From Psychrobacillus psychrotolerans (GTDB lineage: Bacteria > Bacillota > Bacilli > Bacillales_A > Planococcaceae), in the NCBI RefSeq assembly GCF_900115805.1, contig NZ_FOXU01000001.1:310001-374000 (forward strand): a stretch of DNA of 64,000 nucleotides, given 5' to 3'. The notes beneath the pieces were generated by a model, which was given only the letters and a program-made list of their open reading frames with translations, searched no databases and was not told the origin of the DNA. Shown here piece after piece: positions 52,042-60,966 of the stretch; position 1 is the first letter of the stretch; each line of letters starts with the position of its first letter. The position numbers and the translations under genes are program-made.

Positions 52042-52311
52042 ATGAAAAACAAAGTAATCGAACAGTATGAAGCAGATGAAAATATGATGATCCAAATTTA
52101 TGTCCAATGGTGTATAAATCATGATATTAATCCTTTAGAGCTTTATAATAGAGCATATCCCAACCAAGCTTCCAACAATGTTATTCTAGAACTAATGGAA
52201 ACTACAGAGAAAAATTCAACCATTATTGATACAGGCACTGTTTTGGATGTACTTCAATTATTCGGAAATGACGATCTTGCTTATGTAGTTTCAGAAGAGG
52301 ATAAAAAGTAA
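52042..52311 (+). CDS. Small hypothetical protein downstream of tetR
   Basis: An 89-residue acidic soluble protein. It starts 11 bp after the TetR stop with SD TAAGGAGGTTTGAC, so the two are co-transcribed. IYVQWCINHDINPLELYNRA and TVLDVLQLFGNDDLAYVVSE are its clearest blocks; family not recognised. Terminator follows immediately. Confidence 0.7.
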   Translation: MKNKVIEQYEADENMMIQIYVQWCINHDINPLELYNRAYPNQASNNVILELMETTEKNSTIIDTGTVLDVLQLFGNDDLAYVVSEEDKK

Positions 52312-52312
52312 C

Positions 52313-52346
52313 TTAAGGAGCTGAACCAATGGGTTCAGCTCCTTTA
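52313..52346 (+). terminator. Terminator of the tetR operon
   Basis: AAGGAGCTGAACC-AAT-GGGTTCAGCTCCTTT stem, also positioned to terminate the convergent ppk. Confidence 0.88.
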
Positions 52347-52347
52347 T

Positions 52348-54453
52348 CTATTCCTCTGGTATATACTTTCGTGATTTTTCTAATAAGATCTGCTGACTAT
52401 CTACTTCGCATTCCGTTTTGTCTTTATAGTGATATTTTCCATTTTGATCTTGGACTCGCGCTTTAACGTTGTCTCGTAATTCTAAATCTAAAATTTCCAT
52501 TACTCTCTTTTTAATAGAAGGAGATAATACTGGAAATAATATCTCTACGCGCTTTACCATATTTCTAGTCATCATATCAGCTGAGGATAGATATAATCGC
52601 GATGCTCCATTACGATAAAACCAGTAAATTCTTGAATGTTCTAAAAATCTTCCAACTATACTCGTCACATTTATATTCTCACTAACTCCTGGAACTTTAG
52701 GTAACAAACAACAAGTTCCCCTAACTATTAAATCAATTTTCACCCCAACAGAAGAGGCTTCGTATAACTTTAATATTAAATCTTTATCAGTAAGGGAATT
52801 CATCTTTAGTTTTATATGTCCATTATGAAAAGCCTTATGGTACTCTATCTCCTCATCTATTAAACTAATGAATTTGTCTCGAATATCAAATGGTGAAACG
52901 ACTAATTTATCATAGTTAGGTTTGTCGGTATATCCACTGAGGAAATTAAAAAATTGGGTGGCATCTGAACCAATTTTTTTGTTTGCCGTAATAATTCCCA
53001 TATCAGTATATGTTCTTGCAGTTTGATCATTATAATTTCCTGTACCGAGATGGACATATTGCTCAATTCTATTGTTCCTTCTTCGAACAACTAATGTTAT
53101 TTTGGAATGCGTTTTTAAATTATGCATGCCGTAAATTACGAGACACCCTGCTTTTTCTAACTCCTTTGCCCACTGCACATTATTTTCTTCATCAAAACGA
53201 GCTTTTAACTCTACTAACACAGTCACCTGTTTTCCATTTTCTGCAGCACGCTTTAATGCAAGAATTACAGGAGAATTCCCACTAACACGGTACAAAGTTT
53301 GCTTGATAGCCAATACGGAGGGATCGTCAGCTGCCTTTTCGATGAAATCTATGATTGGCTGAAAAGATTCATAGGGATGATGAAAAAATAAATCTTGTTT
53401 TTGAACCTTCGCAAAAACATCTTCATCACTAGCTATGTCTAGTGGTGGTTGTGGTATAAAAGGTTCATAGAATAAGTGCATATGCTTCCCTTTAAAAATT
53501 TTAATGAAGGAAAACAAAAAAGTTACATCTAATGGGCCATCTACTTTATAGACATCCTCTGGTTGAATTTCTAGCTCGTCCAGCAAGTAATTTAATAACT
53601 TAGGCTTTATTTCACTTACTTTTACTTCTAATCGACTAACTGCGCCCCACTTTCGTTTTTTCAATTCTTTTTCTATCTCAATTAATAAATCTCGCGCCCC
53701 CTCTTCATGGAGAGTTAAATCTGCATTACGTGTTATTCTGAAAGGGTTCGCATGCTTCACATGGTACCCATGAAAAAGCTTGGAAATATGTTCAATAATG
53801 ACATCTTCAAGCAGGACAGCTACAAATGAACCATCAACTGTAGAAACTTGGATAAAACGCTTTAGAACAGACGGCACTTGTACAATGGCAATCTTATTTT
53901 GTTCCACTAAATCATATTGATTGTCTTCAATCATGACTAAAATATTCATTGTTTTACTCAACAATATAGGAAATGGACGGTATGCATCTACCGCGATCGG
54001 TGTTAAAACAGGAAAAATTTCTTCTTCAAATAATTTCTGCAGTTCCTTCTTTTGAGCGGTAGTTAGTTCACTATATTTAACTAAAGAAATCCCTTGCTTT
54101 GGGAGTTGTTTTTCAATTAGTTCTTTATAGATTTTCATTTGCCTCGAGACTAGTTGTTTTGTAATAGATGCAATACGATTTAACTGTTCTTTTGGTGTCA
54201 ACCCTGCTTTGTTTTCAGGTTTATTGAATCCTGCACGAACCTGATCTTGTAATCCTGCTACACGAACCATAAAAAACTCATCTAAATTGGAACTAAATAT
54301 AGCCAAAAACTTCATCCGCTCTAAAAGAGGATTCGACTCATCTTCCGCTTCTTCGAGAACTCGCTCGTTAAAAGCTAGCCAGCTGATTTCTCTGTTATTA
54401 TAATAGGCATAGTCATTAAAAGGATGTTTTTCTACAGTCTTATTAGTCATCAC
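52348..54453 (-). CDS. ppk: Polyphosphate kinase 1
   Basis: A 701-residue enzyme that reversibly polymerises the gamma phosphate of ATP into polyphosphate. N-terminal YYNNREISWLAFNERVLEEA, the phospho-accepting His region with HSKITLVVRRRNNRIEQYVH and GTGNYNDQTARTYTD, and TDKPNYDKLVVSP, NGHIKLKMNSLTD. Full length. Start GTG 54453 or ATG 54450 with TGGAGG upstream. Its start overlaps the ppx stop by 4 bp. Confidence 0.96.
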   Translation of the reverse strand: MMTNKTVEKHPFNDYAYYNNREISWLAFNERVLEEAEDESNPLLERMKFLAIFSSNLDEFFMVRVAGLQDQVRAGFNKPENKAGLTPKEQLNRIASITKQLVSRQMKIYKELIEKQLPKQGISLVKYSELTTAQKKELQKLFEEEIFPVLTPIAVDAYRPFPILLSKTMNILVMIEDNQYDLVEQNKIAIVQVPSVLKRFIQVSTVDGSFVAVLLEDVIIEHISKLFHGYHVKHANPFRITRNADLTLHEEGARDLLIEIEKELKKRKWGAVSRLEVKVSEIKPKLLNYLLDELEIQPEDVYKVDGPLDVTFLFSFIKIFKGKHMHLFYEPFIPQPPLDIASDEDVFAKVQKQDLFFHHPYESFQPIIDFIEKAADDPSVLAIKQTLYRVSGNSPVILALKRAAENGKQVTVLVELKARFDEENNVQWAKELEKAGCLVIYGMHNLKTHSKITLVVRRRNNRIEQYVHLGTGNYNDQTARTYTDMGIITANKKIGSDATQFFNFLSGYTDKPNYDKLVVSPFDIRDKFISLIDEEIEYHKAFHNGHIKLKMNSLTDKDLILKLYEASSVGVKIDLIVRGTCCLLPKVPGVSENINVTSIVGRFLEHSRIYWFYRNGASRLYLSSADMMTRNMVKRVEILFPVLSPSIKKRVMEILDLELRDNVKARVQDQNGKYHYKDKTECEVDSQQILLEKSRKYIPEE

Positions 54454-55997
54454 TCAATTTCCTCCATGTCTAAAAACTTCAACTCCACTTCTACATGAAC
54501 TATTTTCTCTATATGTTTTTTCAGTTTTTCAGCTTGGTATTGTTCTAAAATATTATTTCCAACAACTAAAAATATAAATTCAATTTTATCCATGGATCTT
54601 TTAATGGAAACATTCTTTATATGAGATCTTCCAAGGACGTCCATCCCTTTCGTAAAACGGATTAATGCACCAATATCTCGAAGTTGCTTACTTTCCGTAC
54701 TATTAATAGTATGTGGATAGAGGTCTATATATTGTTTAAAGGTATCTTTATTTTTGTACGATGCAAGTAAGGCTAATTTCAAGCGATCCTTGTTTGAAAT
54801 CCCATCTATTGTTAAATTAGTTAACAGATAAAAAGTATGCTGACTAGATGCCTCCTGATCAATTTCCTTTCCAATATGAAATAGTTGGTAGGCATATTGA
54901 AGTAACGCATCATTTTGCATTGGGGTAATATAACCCCATTGTCCAAATTTGTTATATATCGAAGAAAATATTTCATATAGATGAAGTGATATATGTTCAT
55001 CAACATGAAATTTCCCTAACACATGCCGAACAGCATTTTTTGTTACACTATTAACGTTAAAATCATCTGGAAAATATTTTATAAGCTGAGCGTAAATTAC
55101 CCCTTCCCTCAGTCCTTTTTTGCTATATATAAAGACCATACTTTGTACCACTTCCATAAATACGCGAAAAGTTTCTAAAGCAGGTACAATAATATCCGCT
55201 CGATCACTGGATAAGCCATCTATTTTCTTTAACCCTTCTAAAGACGATTGGGTGAATTTATAACTTATTTCCTGCAAATCCACTGTGCTTAACTCGTATT
55301 GGTGAGTTCCATGCAAAGAATTGTTTTTTCTTTCCTGATCTACTTGTGCTATATTACGTGCGCTGCCCCCAATAGCAATGATTGGCACTTGCAAATTATG
55401 TAACCATTCAAGCGATTGAAATTGTTCTCTAACAAATTCTATTAGGGATATTTTTTCCTCTGTTGTCATAAAACCGTTCGTTATAAATCTCTTTTTTAAT
55501 GAAACTGCTCCAAATGGGAAACTATGCGAAAACTTCATTTCTTTGTTTTCAAAGTATGTAACTTCCGTACTTCCTCCACCCATATCGATCGTTACAGCTG
55601 AGGGGATACTAGTAGAATGTATTACTGCTAAATAACCATAATATGCTTCTTCTTTAGCAGATATTATAGTTACTTTTATGTCTGTTTGTTGTTTAACCTT
55701 GGTTATGATAGTTTCACGATTTTCCGCTTGCCTAACAGCCGCAGTAGCAGCAGCAAATACATCGGTTACTGATAAATCATCTAAAATTTTTTTGAAATTA
55801 AATAATGTTTCTATTAAAAGGTGAATACCTTCTTCACTTAAATTTCCAAATGTATCAATATGCATACTTAAGCGTGCTACCGTTTTATAATTATAATGTT
55901 CTACTAACCCCTCTTTACTGCTATAACTAAAAACTACTAGACGTATAGAATTGGAACCGATATCTATTATTGCTTTTTGTTCACTAATAGGTTTCAT
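54450..55997 (-). CDS. ppx: Exopolyphosphatase (Ppx/GppA family)
   Basis: A 515-residue ASKHA-fold enzyme releasing orthophosphate from polyphosphate ends (or acting on pppGpp). N-terminal AIIDIGSNSIRLVVF, AATAAVRQAEN, SAKEEAYYGYLAV, ATIDMGGGSTEV, and IAIGGSARNIAQ, then a C-terminal HD-like helical region. RBS AAAGGAGTAGATTTT. Upstream gene of the ppx-ppk unit, so synthesis and breakdown are co-expressed. Confidence 0.92.
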   Translation of the reverse strand: MKPISEQKAIIDIGSNSIRLVVFSYSSKEGLVEHYNYKTVARLSMHIDTFGNLSEEGIHLLIETLFNFKKILDDLSVTDVFAAATAAVRQAENRETIITKVKQQTDIKVTIISAKEEAYYGYLAVIHSTSIPSAVTIDMGGGSTEVTYFENKEMKFSHSFPFGAVSLKKRFITNGFMTTEEKISLIEFVREQFQSLEWLHNLQVPIIAIGGSARNIAQVDQERKNNSLHGTHQYELSTVDLQEISYKFTQSSLEGLKKIDGLSSDRADIIVPALETFRVFMEVVQSMVFIYSKKGLREGVIYAQLIKYFPDDFNVNSVTKNAVRHVLGKFHVDEHISLHLYEIFSSIYNKFGQWGYITPMQNDALLQYAYQLFHIGKEIDQEASSQHTFYLLTNLTIDGISNKDRLKLALLASYKNKDTFKQYIDLYPHTINSTESKQLRDIGALIRFTKGMDVLGRSHIKNVSIKRSMDKIEFIFLVVGNNILEQYQAEKLKKHIEKIVHVEVELKFLDMEEIE

Positions 55998-56147
55998 AAA
56001 ATCTACTCCTTTATATAAAGTTTATTCCTTATTTCTCCTCTTCAATATTAATAATGTAAATTTAAGTTATTTTTCTGAATTATTTATACTCCCCTTTATT
56101 TATTTGATGTACAATAATTTATAACAAGGCTTGAAGGGATGAATATA

Positions 56148-57425
56148 TTGAAAAAATTCACAAAAGAAGAGAATAGCTGGTCTCTTTATGATTGGGGCTC
56201 TTCTGCCTATTCAATCACTATTACTACAGCTGTTTTCCCTATCTTTTACAAAGCATCCGCAACAGCAGGGGGGGTTGATGCAGCAGATTCCACAGCATAT
56301 CTCGGATATACAATTGCTATTTTTACTTTTATACTTGCATTGATAGGACCAATTCTAGGAACAATCGCAGATTATCGTGGGATGAAAAAGAAATTTTTCA
56401 CTTTTTTCTTTGTATTAGGAGTTACATTTACTACGATGTTAGCATTTGTGCCTTTTGATAACTGGCTATTATTATTAATCTTTTATACCCTTGCCGCACT
56501 CGGTGCAACTGGAGCAAACGTCTTCTATGACGGCTTTATTGTTGACGTCACAACAAATGAACGGATGCATAAAGTCTCTTCACGTGGATATAGCCTTGGT
56601 TATATTGGGTCCACTATTCCATTTTTACTTAGTATTGTCATTATTTTATTGGCTCAGAGAGAAATTATCCCTATTTCGTCGACAAATGCTAGTCGAATTG
56701 CATTTGTAATAACAGCGGTCTGGTGGGTTATATTTTCTATCCCAATGTTCAAAAATGTGAAGCAAATTCATTTTGTGGAGAAAGAAGGAAATTTAATCGT
56801 TGAAAGTTTTAAACGATTAGGAAACACCTTCAAAGAAATTAGACAATATCGCACTGTATTTTTGTTTTTACTAGCATACTTTTTTTATATTGATGGAGTG
56901 GGTACGATTATTTCCATGTCTACAGCCTATGGATCTGATTTAGGATTGAGTGCAACAAGTTTACTTATCGTACTATTTGCCACCCAAGTTGTCGCTGGAC
57001 CTTTTGCACTTTTATATGGGAAATTAGCTTCTAAATTTACGGAAAAGAAAATGCTATATGTGGGGATCATTGTTTATATTATTGTATGTAGTTATGCATT
57101 TTTCTTAGATACTATAGTTGACTTCTGGATCTTAGCGATGCTTGTCGCCACTTCTCAAGGCGGTATTCAAGCACTTAGTAGATCCTATTTCGGTAAAATA
57201 GTTCCAAAAGAAAATTCCAATGAGTTTTTCGGATTTTATAATATCTTTGGTAAATTTGCCTCTATTATGGGACCGCTATTAGTAGCTATTACTGCACAAG
57301 TAACAGGAAACTCTTCCTACGGAGTATTTAGTCTGGTAATACTATTCATTATTGGCTTTATCATTCTAACAAAAGTTCCAGAACCAAAAACTGCACCTCC
57401 TGTGGATCAAATTGTAAAAAGTTAG
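56148..57425 (+). CDS. Atg22/UMF1-type MFS transporter
   Basis: A 425-residue protein of about 12 TM helices. Signature ENSWSLYDWGSSAYSITITT at the start and MHKVSSRGYSLGYIGS in the middle match the vacuole-effluxer-like (Atg22) MFS family. GAAGGG abuts ATG 56139, so TTG 56148 is the start. Transported substrate unknown. Terminator 57432-57464. Confidence 0.88.
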   Translation: MKKFTKEENSWSLYDWGSSAYSITITTAVFPIFYKASATAGGVDAADSTAYLGYTIAIFTFILALIGPILGTIADYRGMKKKFFTFFFVLGVTFTTMLAFVPFDNWLLLLIFYTLAALGATGANVFYDGFIVDVTTNERMHKVSSRGYSLGYIGSTIPFLLSIVIILLAQREIIPISSTNASRIAFVITAVWWVIFSIPMFKNVKQIHFVEKEGNLIVESFKRLGNTFKEIRQYRTVFLFLLAYFFYIDGVGTIISMSTAYGSDLGLSATSLLIVLFATQVVAGPFALLYGKLASKFTEKKMLYVGIIVYIIVCSYAFFLDTIVDFWILAMLVATSQGGIQALSRSYFGKIVPKENSNEFFGFYNIFGKFASIMGPLLVAITAQVTGNSSYGVFSLVILFIIGFIILTKVPEPKTAPPVDQIVKS

Positions 57426-57431
57426 GTTGTT

Positions 57432-57464
57432 AAGGCATACTAGAATCTAGTATGCCTTTTATCC
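57432..57464 (+). terminator. Terminator of the Atg22-like gene
   Basis: AAGGCATACTAGA-ATC-TAGTATGCCTTTT; located between convergent genes and usable by both. Confidence 0.85.
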
Positions 57465-57469
57465 TGATG

Positions 57470-58138
57470 CTATTTAACGTGTAGCAGTCCTGATATCAAA
57501 CGTCGTTTAGTCCATATTAATGTAAAGATCAAAAACAACTCAAATGCATTCGTCACTGCTCCACTTTCTATATTAAGAGGTAAGGCACTTCCAATAGTCA
57601 TAACTATGGCACCTATAAAGAAAATCGGCCATTTTGTTTTTTTCCATACGATTGCACTCGCTACAATAAGAATAAGTGTTACTAATAACACCATAATTGG
57701 CGGGCCTGTCGCTTCCTCCACATTCGAATAGCTGACGACACCATACTCCTTCACCACTTCAATTTCCAATCCAACAACCTCTACTGAAAATTCAAAAACC
57801 ATTAAACCAATCGTATAAATAATACCTACTATAACTAACCATTTTTTCTTTACCCATTCAATTCCACTTTCTCGTAGTGTTCCTATTGAATACATTACAA
57901 GTAGTGGAGTTATTAAAGCGTGCAAGCAAAAACGAGAGAAGTTTAAGCTTTCCAATAATTCTCCTTCGCCAATCCACTTGCCTGTTGCTAGTATCAAATT
58001 ATCATAAATCAGTGGGAGTATAACTATATAAATAACACTGCTCCATTTGGCCAACTCTTGCTTTCTTATACCATATAATCCCCATATCAATAATGCCGTA
58101 TATAAAAATGTATAAAGAAAATATAAAAACGTATCCAT
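57470..58138 (-). CDS. Multi-TM membrane protein of unknown function
   Basis: A 222-residue protein with about six to seven hydrophobic helices (FLYFLYTFLYTALLIWGLYG; SSVIYIVILPLIYDNLIL; WLVIVGIIYTIGLMVFEFSV; PIMVLLVTLILIVASAIVW; PIFFIGAIVMTIGSALPL; AFELFLIFTLIW). RBS GGAGGACGATTGA. No motif recognised. Confidence 0.72.
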   Translation of the reverse strand: MDTFLYFLYTFLYTALLIWGLYGIRKQELAKWSSVIYIVILPLIYDNLILATGKWIGEGELLESLNFSRFCLHALITPLLVMYSIGTLRESGIEWVKKKWLVIVGIIYTIGLMVFEFSVEVVGLEIEVVKEYGVVSYSNVEEATGPPIMVLLVTLILIVASAIVWKKTKWPIFFIGAIVMTIGSALPLNIESGAVTNAFELFLIFTLIWTKRRLISGLLHVK

Positions 58139-58411
58139 TCAATCGTCCTCCTTTCTATTCCATTCCCATATTCCAAAAAATTTAATCAGAAAATTAAAAA
58201 ACCAAGCAAAAATCGCCAGTCCTTTAACGTCATATCCTGATTCTTTCGTTTTCTAGGAGCCTTTTAGGATAACAAGAGAAAGTTACTTTCATGTCTTATT
58301 TCATAAATTTTTCCTATCTCTTTTAGTTTCGCTTTCTTATAGTATTACTCAATATGTCAAAAAAACCTGCACTAAAAACGTATTGTTTTAGTTGCAGGTT
58401 TTATAATTATT
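58139..58411. other. Intergenic: interspersed repeat copy and terminator
   Basis: AAACCTGCA...TGCAGGTTT with T7 on the minus strand (58363-58400) terminates the thioesterase gene. 58264-58290 is nearly identical to 4294-4323. No gene. Confidence 0.6.
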
Positions 58412-58894
58412 CTATTGTTTTCCAAAAGTATTAGGCATCACTACAGCAAGAACTTCACCGCGAGCGCATAGTTCTTCTCCCGCAAATACTTCTGTTATTA
58501 CCTTGAATTTCTTTGGATGAATTTCTTCTACTTTGCCAACTGCTTTAAGAGTAACATTTTGAGGTGTTGGCTTTAGGAAATCGACATGAAGTGAGCCAGT
58601 TACGAAACGAGGCGGCGTTTCTCCACTTCCTGGTTCAAACCCATTTTTTCGATGTAATGCGAGTGAAGCAGAGCCAGTTCCATGACAGTCTACCAGTGCC
58701 CCTATTAGACCCCCGTATACAAAGCCAGGTATAGCAATATGCTCTTCCTTCGGTTCATATATAGTTACTGTCTGTTCCCCATCCCAGGCAGTACGGAAAT
58801 GATGCCCATCTTTGTTCATCCTTCCACAACCGTAACACCAAGCAAAATCCTCTGGGTACTCATCTTGAATAGCGCGAATTTTTTCTACCATCAT
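58412..58894 (-). CDS. PaaI-type hotdog thioesterase
   Basis: A 160-residue 4HBT-superfamily protein. WCYGCGRMNKDGHHF is followed by the hotdog helix HIAIPGFVYGGLIGALVDCHG and the beta strands FVTGSLHVDFLKPTP and EELCARGEVLAVVM. Catalytic acid Asp in GALVDCHG. Hydrolyses acyl-CoA or a related thioester; substrate unknown. Starts at ATG 58894 or the next codon (AAAGGGGGAG). Confidence 0.85.
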   Translation of the reverse strand: MMVEKIRAIQDEYPEDFAWCYGCGRMNKDGHHFRTAWDGEQTVTIYEPKEEHIAIPGFVYGGLIGALVDCHGTGSASLALHRKNGFEPGSGETPPRFVTGSLHVDFLKPTPQNVTLKAVGKVEEIHPKKFKVITEVFAGEELCARGEVLAVVMPNTFGKQ

Positions 58895-58917
58895 AACTCC
58901 CCCTTTAGAAAACCATA

Positions 58918-58954
58918 CAAAAAAGCTACCCGTACGTCAATACAGATAGCGAGA
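58918..58954 (-). terminator. Terminator of mtnU
   Basis: GCTATCTGTATTGACGTACGGGTAGC followed by TTTTTTG on the minus strand, just after the mtnU stop. Confidence 0.75.
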
Positions 58955-58959
58955 TTCTA

Positions 58960-59736
58960 TTAATAGATGTCCACTCTGCGATCCTGAAAAACAGGGATCC
59001 TCTTTCTAACTTCATCCACTTCATCTAAGTTAATTTCTACTAGACCGATTGTTTCTTCTTCTGCTCCAAGCCAAAGAACTTCACCCCACGGCGCAATTAC
59101 CATCGAGTTTCCATTAAACGAATTGTTCAGATCTTCTCCAACTCGATTTACTGCTACGATGAAACACTGATTTTCAATCGCACGAGCCTGCAATAATATT
59201 TTCCAATGATCTATTCTTCCAGCTGGCCACTGTGCCGGTACAAATATAACTTTAGCTCCAGCCAATGAATGTGTTCGGAACCACTCTGGAAAACGTAAAT
59301 CATAACAAATAACGCCACCCATATCGACATCATTTAACGTAAAGATATTTTTGTCTGTTCCCGCCTCTAGATAAAGATGCTCATCCATTAATTTAAACAA
59401 ATGTGCTTTATCATATTCGGCTATTACCTCACCAATATTATTCACGACATACATCGTATTAAAGAAATGATTACCTCTTTTCGTAGAAACGGATCCGCCA
59501 ATGATATGAATATGTAATTCTTTAGCTAATCGCGTGAGGAGACTTTTAGTATCTTCGCCGTTTACATCAGCTATTTCTTCAAGATTCGTTAAATCATAAC
59601 CCGTATTCCACATTTCAGGTAATACAACGATTTCTGCATTCAGCATCGCAGCTTTTCGCACCTTTTCTTCTACTTTTCTAAAGTTTTCCTTCGGATCCCC
59701 AAAAGCTATATTTAACTGAACACATGCAATTCTCAT
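58960..59736 (-). CDS. mtnU: Carbon-nitrogen hydrolase, omega-amidase type
   Basis: A 258-residue nitrilase-superfamily enzyme with the Glu41 (LPEMW), Lys110 (EYDKAHLF) and Cys144 (VICYDLRF) triad. Length and motifs match MtnU/YkrU, which hydrolyses alpha-ketoglutaramate-type amides produced by the glutamine-dependent transaminase MtnE of methionine salvage; mtnE is encoded 1.2 kb away on the opposite strand. RBS TAGGAGTGTCAAA. MtnU versus a generic omega-amidase is inferred from that context. Confidence 0.88.
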   Translation of the reverse strand: MRIACVQLNIAFGDPKENFRKVEEKVRKAAMLNAEIVVLPEMWNTGYDLTNLEEIADVNGEDTKSLLTRLAKELHIHIIGGSVSTKRGNHFFNTMYVVNNIGEVIAEYDKAHLFKLMDEHLYLEAGTDKNIFTLNDVDMGGVICYDLRFPEWFRTHSLAGAKVIFVPAQWPAGRIDHWKILLQARAIENQCFIVAVNRVGEDLNNSFNGNSMVIAPWGEVLWLGAEEETIGLVEINLDEVDEVRKRIPVFQDRRVDIY

Positions 59737-59833
59737 TTTGACACTCCTAAAGACATAATTATTAAAAGGTTATAAGATTTGACGGATAAATGCAACTATT
59801 CTTGTAAATCAAACAATGAATTCGTTGCTTTAT

Positions 59834-60196
59834 TTAATATTCTCCTTTCTCCATAAAAGTCCGTATTTCTTCTATCTCTCCTTTTAATCTTTTATCCGCA
59901 GAGTCTAAAGATTGTTTGTTATCTACTTTGCTAATGAGACCTTCCACCAACGTATCTAGTAATCGTTCATCATCACTGAGTTCTCCATCACTTAGCTTTG
60001 AGTCATACTTTTCTTTGTATTCATTAAAAGTTTCCCATTCTTCGCTTGTCGGCTCTCTGTCCATTTCTAATGAGGTTTCAATAGTAGTAAGCACCTGCTC
60101 AACATCGCCATGCATTTCTGCTTTAATATTCTCGTTAACGGATCCACATGCTGTTACTAGTAAGGTTAGTGTAAGAAGTATTAATAATCGTTTCAT
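59834..60196 (-). CDS. Small lipoprotein
   Basis: A 120-residue product from ATG 60196 (GAAGGGTGTTGTTAT); the longer upstream frame lacks an RBS. Signal peptide with lipobox VTAC (Cys17), then an acidic helical domain (VEQVLTTIETSLEMDREPTS, DSADKRLKGEIEEIRTFMEK). Family unknown. Membrane-attached. Confidence 0.8.
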   Translation of the reverse strand: MKRLLILLTLTLLVTACGSVNENIKAEMHGDVEQVLTTIETSLEMDREPTSEEWETFNEYKEKYDSKLSDGELSDDERLLDTLVEGLISKVDNKQSLDSADKRLKGEIEEIRTFMEKGEY

Positions 60197-60314
60197 ATAA
60201 CAACACCCTTCTTTTGAAAATTGTAATCTGCCATGGAATTGCACTATGCATGGGGTGCAATTCTGGACTTACGTTTAATTTTAAAGTCCACTATTTCTAA
60301 GATGAGTCGTATTA

Positions 60315-60352
60315 ATAAAACACCTAGACTATGTGCCTAAGTGCTTTATTGG
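60315..60352 (-). terminator. Terminator of the 53-residue protein gene
   Basis: AATAAAGCACTTAG...CTAGGTGTTTTATT with TTTTATT on the minus-strand 3' side. Confidence 0.7.
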
Positions 60353-60365
60353 GGTACTTGGAAGG

Positions 60366-60527
60366 TCAATATTGCAACAGATAATATAGTACATAGAACC
60401 ATCCAAAGAAACCATGAATAATCGCCCACAGTATCGACTTGTTAACTGTCCATGAGATAACTATCGCTAATATTACTCCAAATCCAATTCCGCCAGATGT
60501 TACCGACCTCTGTCTAATCGCACCCAT
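60366..60527 (-). CDS. 53-residue membrane protein
   Basis: A short gene missed by length cut-offs. MGAIRQRSVTSGGIGFGVIL then AIVISWTVNKSILWAIIHGF and FGWFYVLYYLLQY: two TM helices with a His-Gly between. ATG after AAAAGGATAGG, and a terminator follows 14 bp after the stop. Similar short membrane proteins with an IIHGFxGWFYVxYY ending are, as I recall, common in Bacillales; function unknown. Confidence 0.65.
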   Translation of the reverse strand: MGAIRQRSVTSGGIGFGVILAIVISWTVNKSILWAIIHGFFGWFYVLYYLLQY

Positions 60528-60966
60528 CCTATCCTTTTGGCAGTCCTATCTTAATATATTCCTAGTAGGCAACACCTTATGCCAAGACACGCAAAATCAT
60601 CCGTAATACTTTTTTATGTAGCTATTAGTATCGCATTAATCGATTTTTTGTGAATTACGAAGGGAATTATTTAAAAAGTGGGCGTAAGTGATATCAAGGC
60701 AATCTTTTGGAGCTCTAATTTGATGGTTAGTTGGAATTCTGGGACACTTAGTTGGAATTTTGGGCTTTCTAGTTGGAATTATCGTCATGCTAGTTGGAAA
60801 AATGTAATACAGGAAAAAGATGTCCAGTCCTACACGTCTAAACATGAAAAAAGATTCACATTTTAAAAATCAATAACTATAAAAACCAACCAATACATAG
60901 ACAAGCTATTTATTTTTGTTAGAATAAAAATACAAATGCAACTTTTTAGAAAACGAGGTTTTGTAC
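60528..60966. other. Intergenic with tandem repeat and mtnE promoter
   Basis: Holds the 21-bp tandem repeat (see separate entry) and the leader of mtnE. No S-box motif is visible here. Three frames through the repeat encode heptad repeats, none with a good RBS. Confidence 0.55.
60728..60811. repeat. 21-bp tandem repeat, four copies
   Basis: TAGTTGGAATT-type cores begin at 60728, 60749, 60770 and 60791, an exact 21-bp period. Cores are nearly identical; the intervening 10 bases vary. Preceded by possible degenerate copy ending near 60720. Confidence 0.85.

Noticed and set aside
60636-60866. Frames on both strands encoding heptad repeats
   Set aside because: They are a by-product of the 21-bp tandem repeat; none has an RBS or ends at a terminator.
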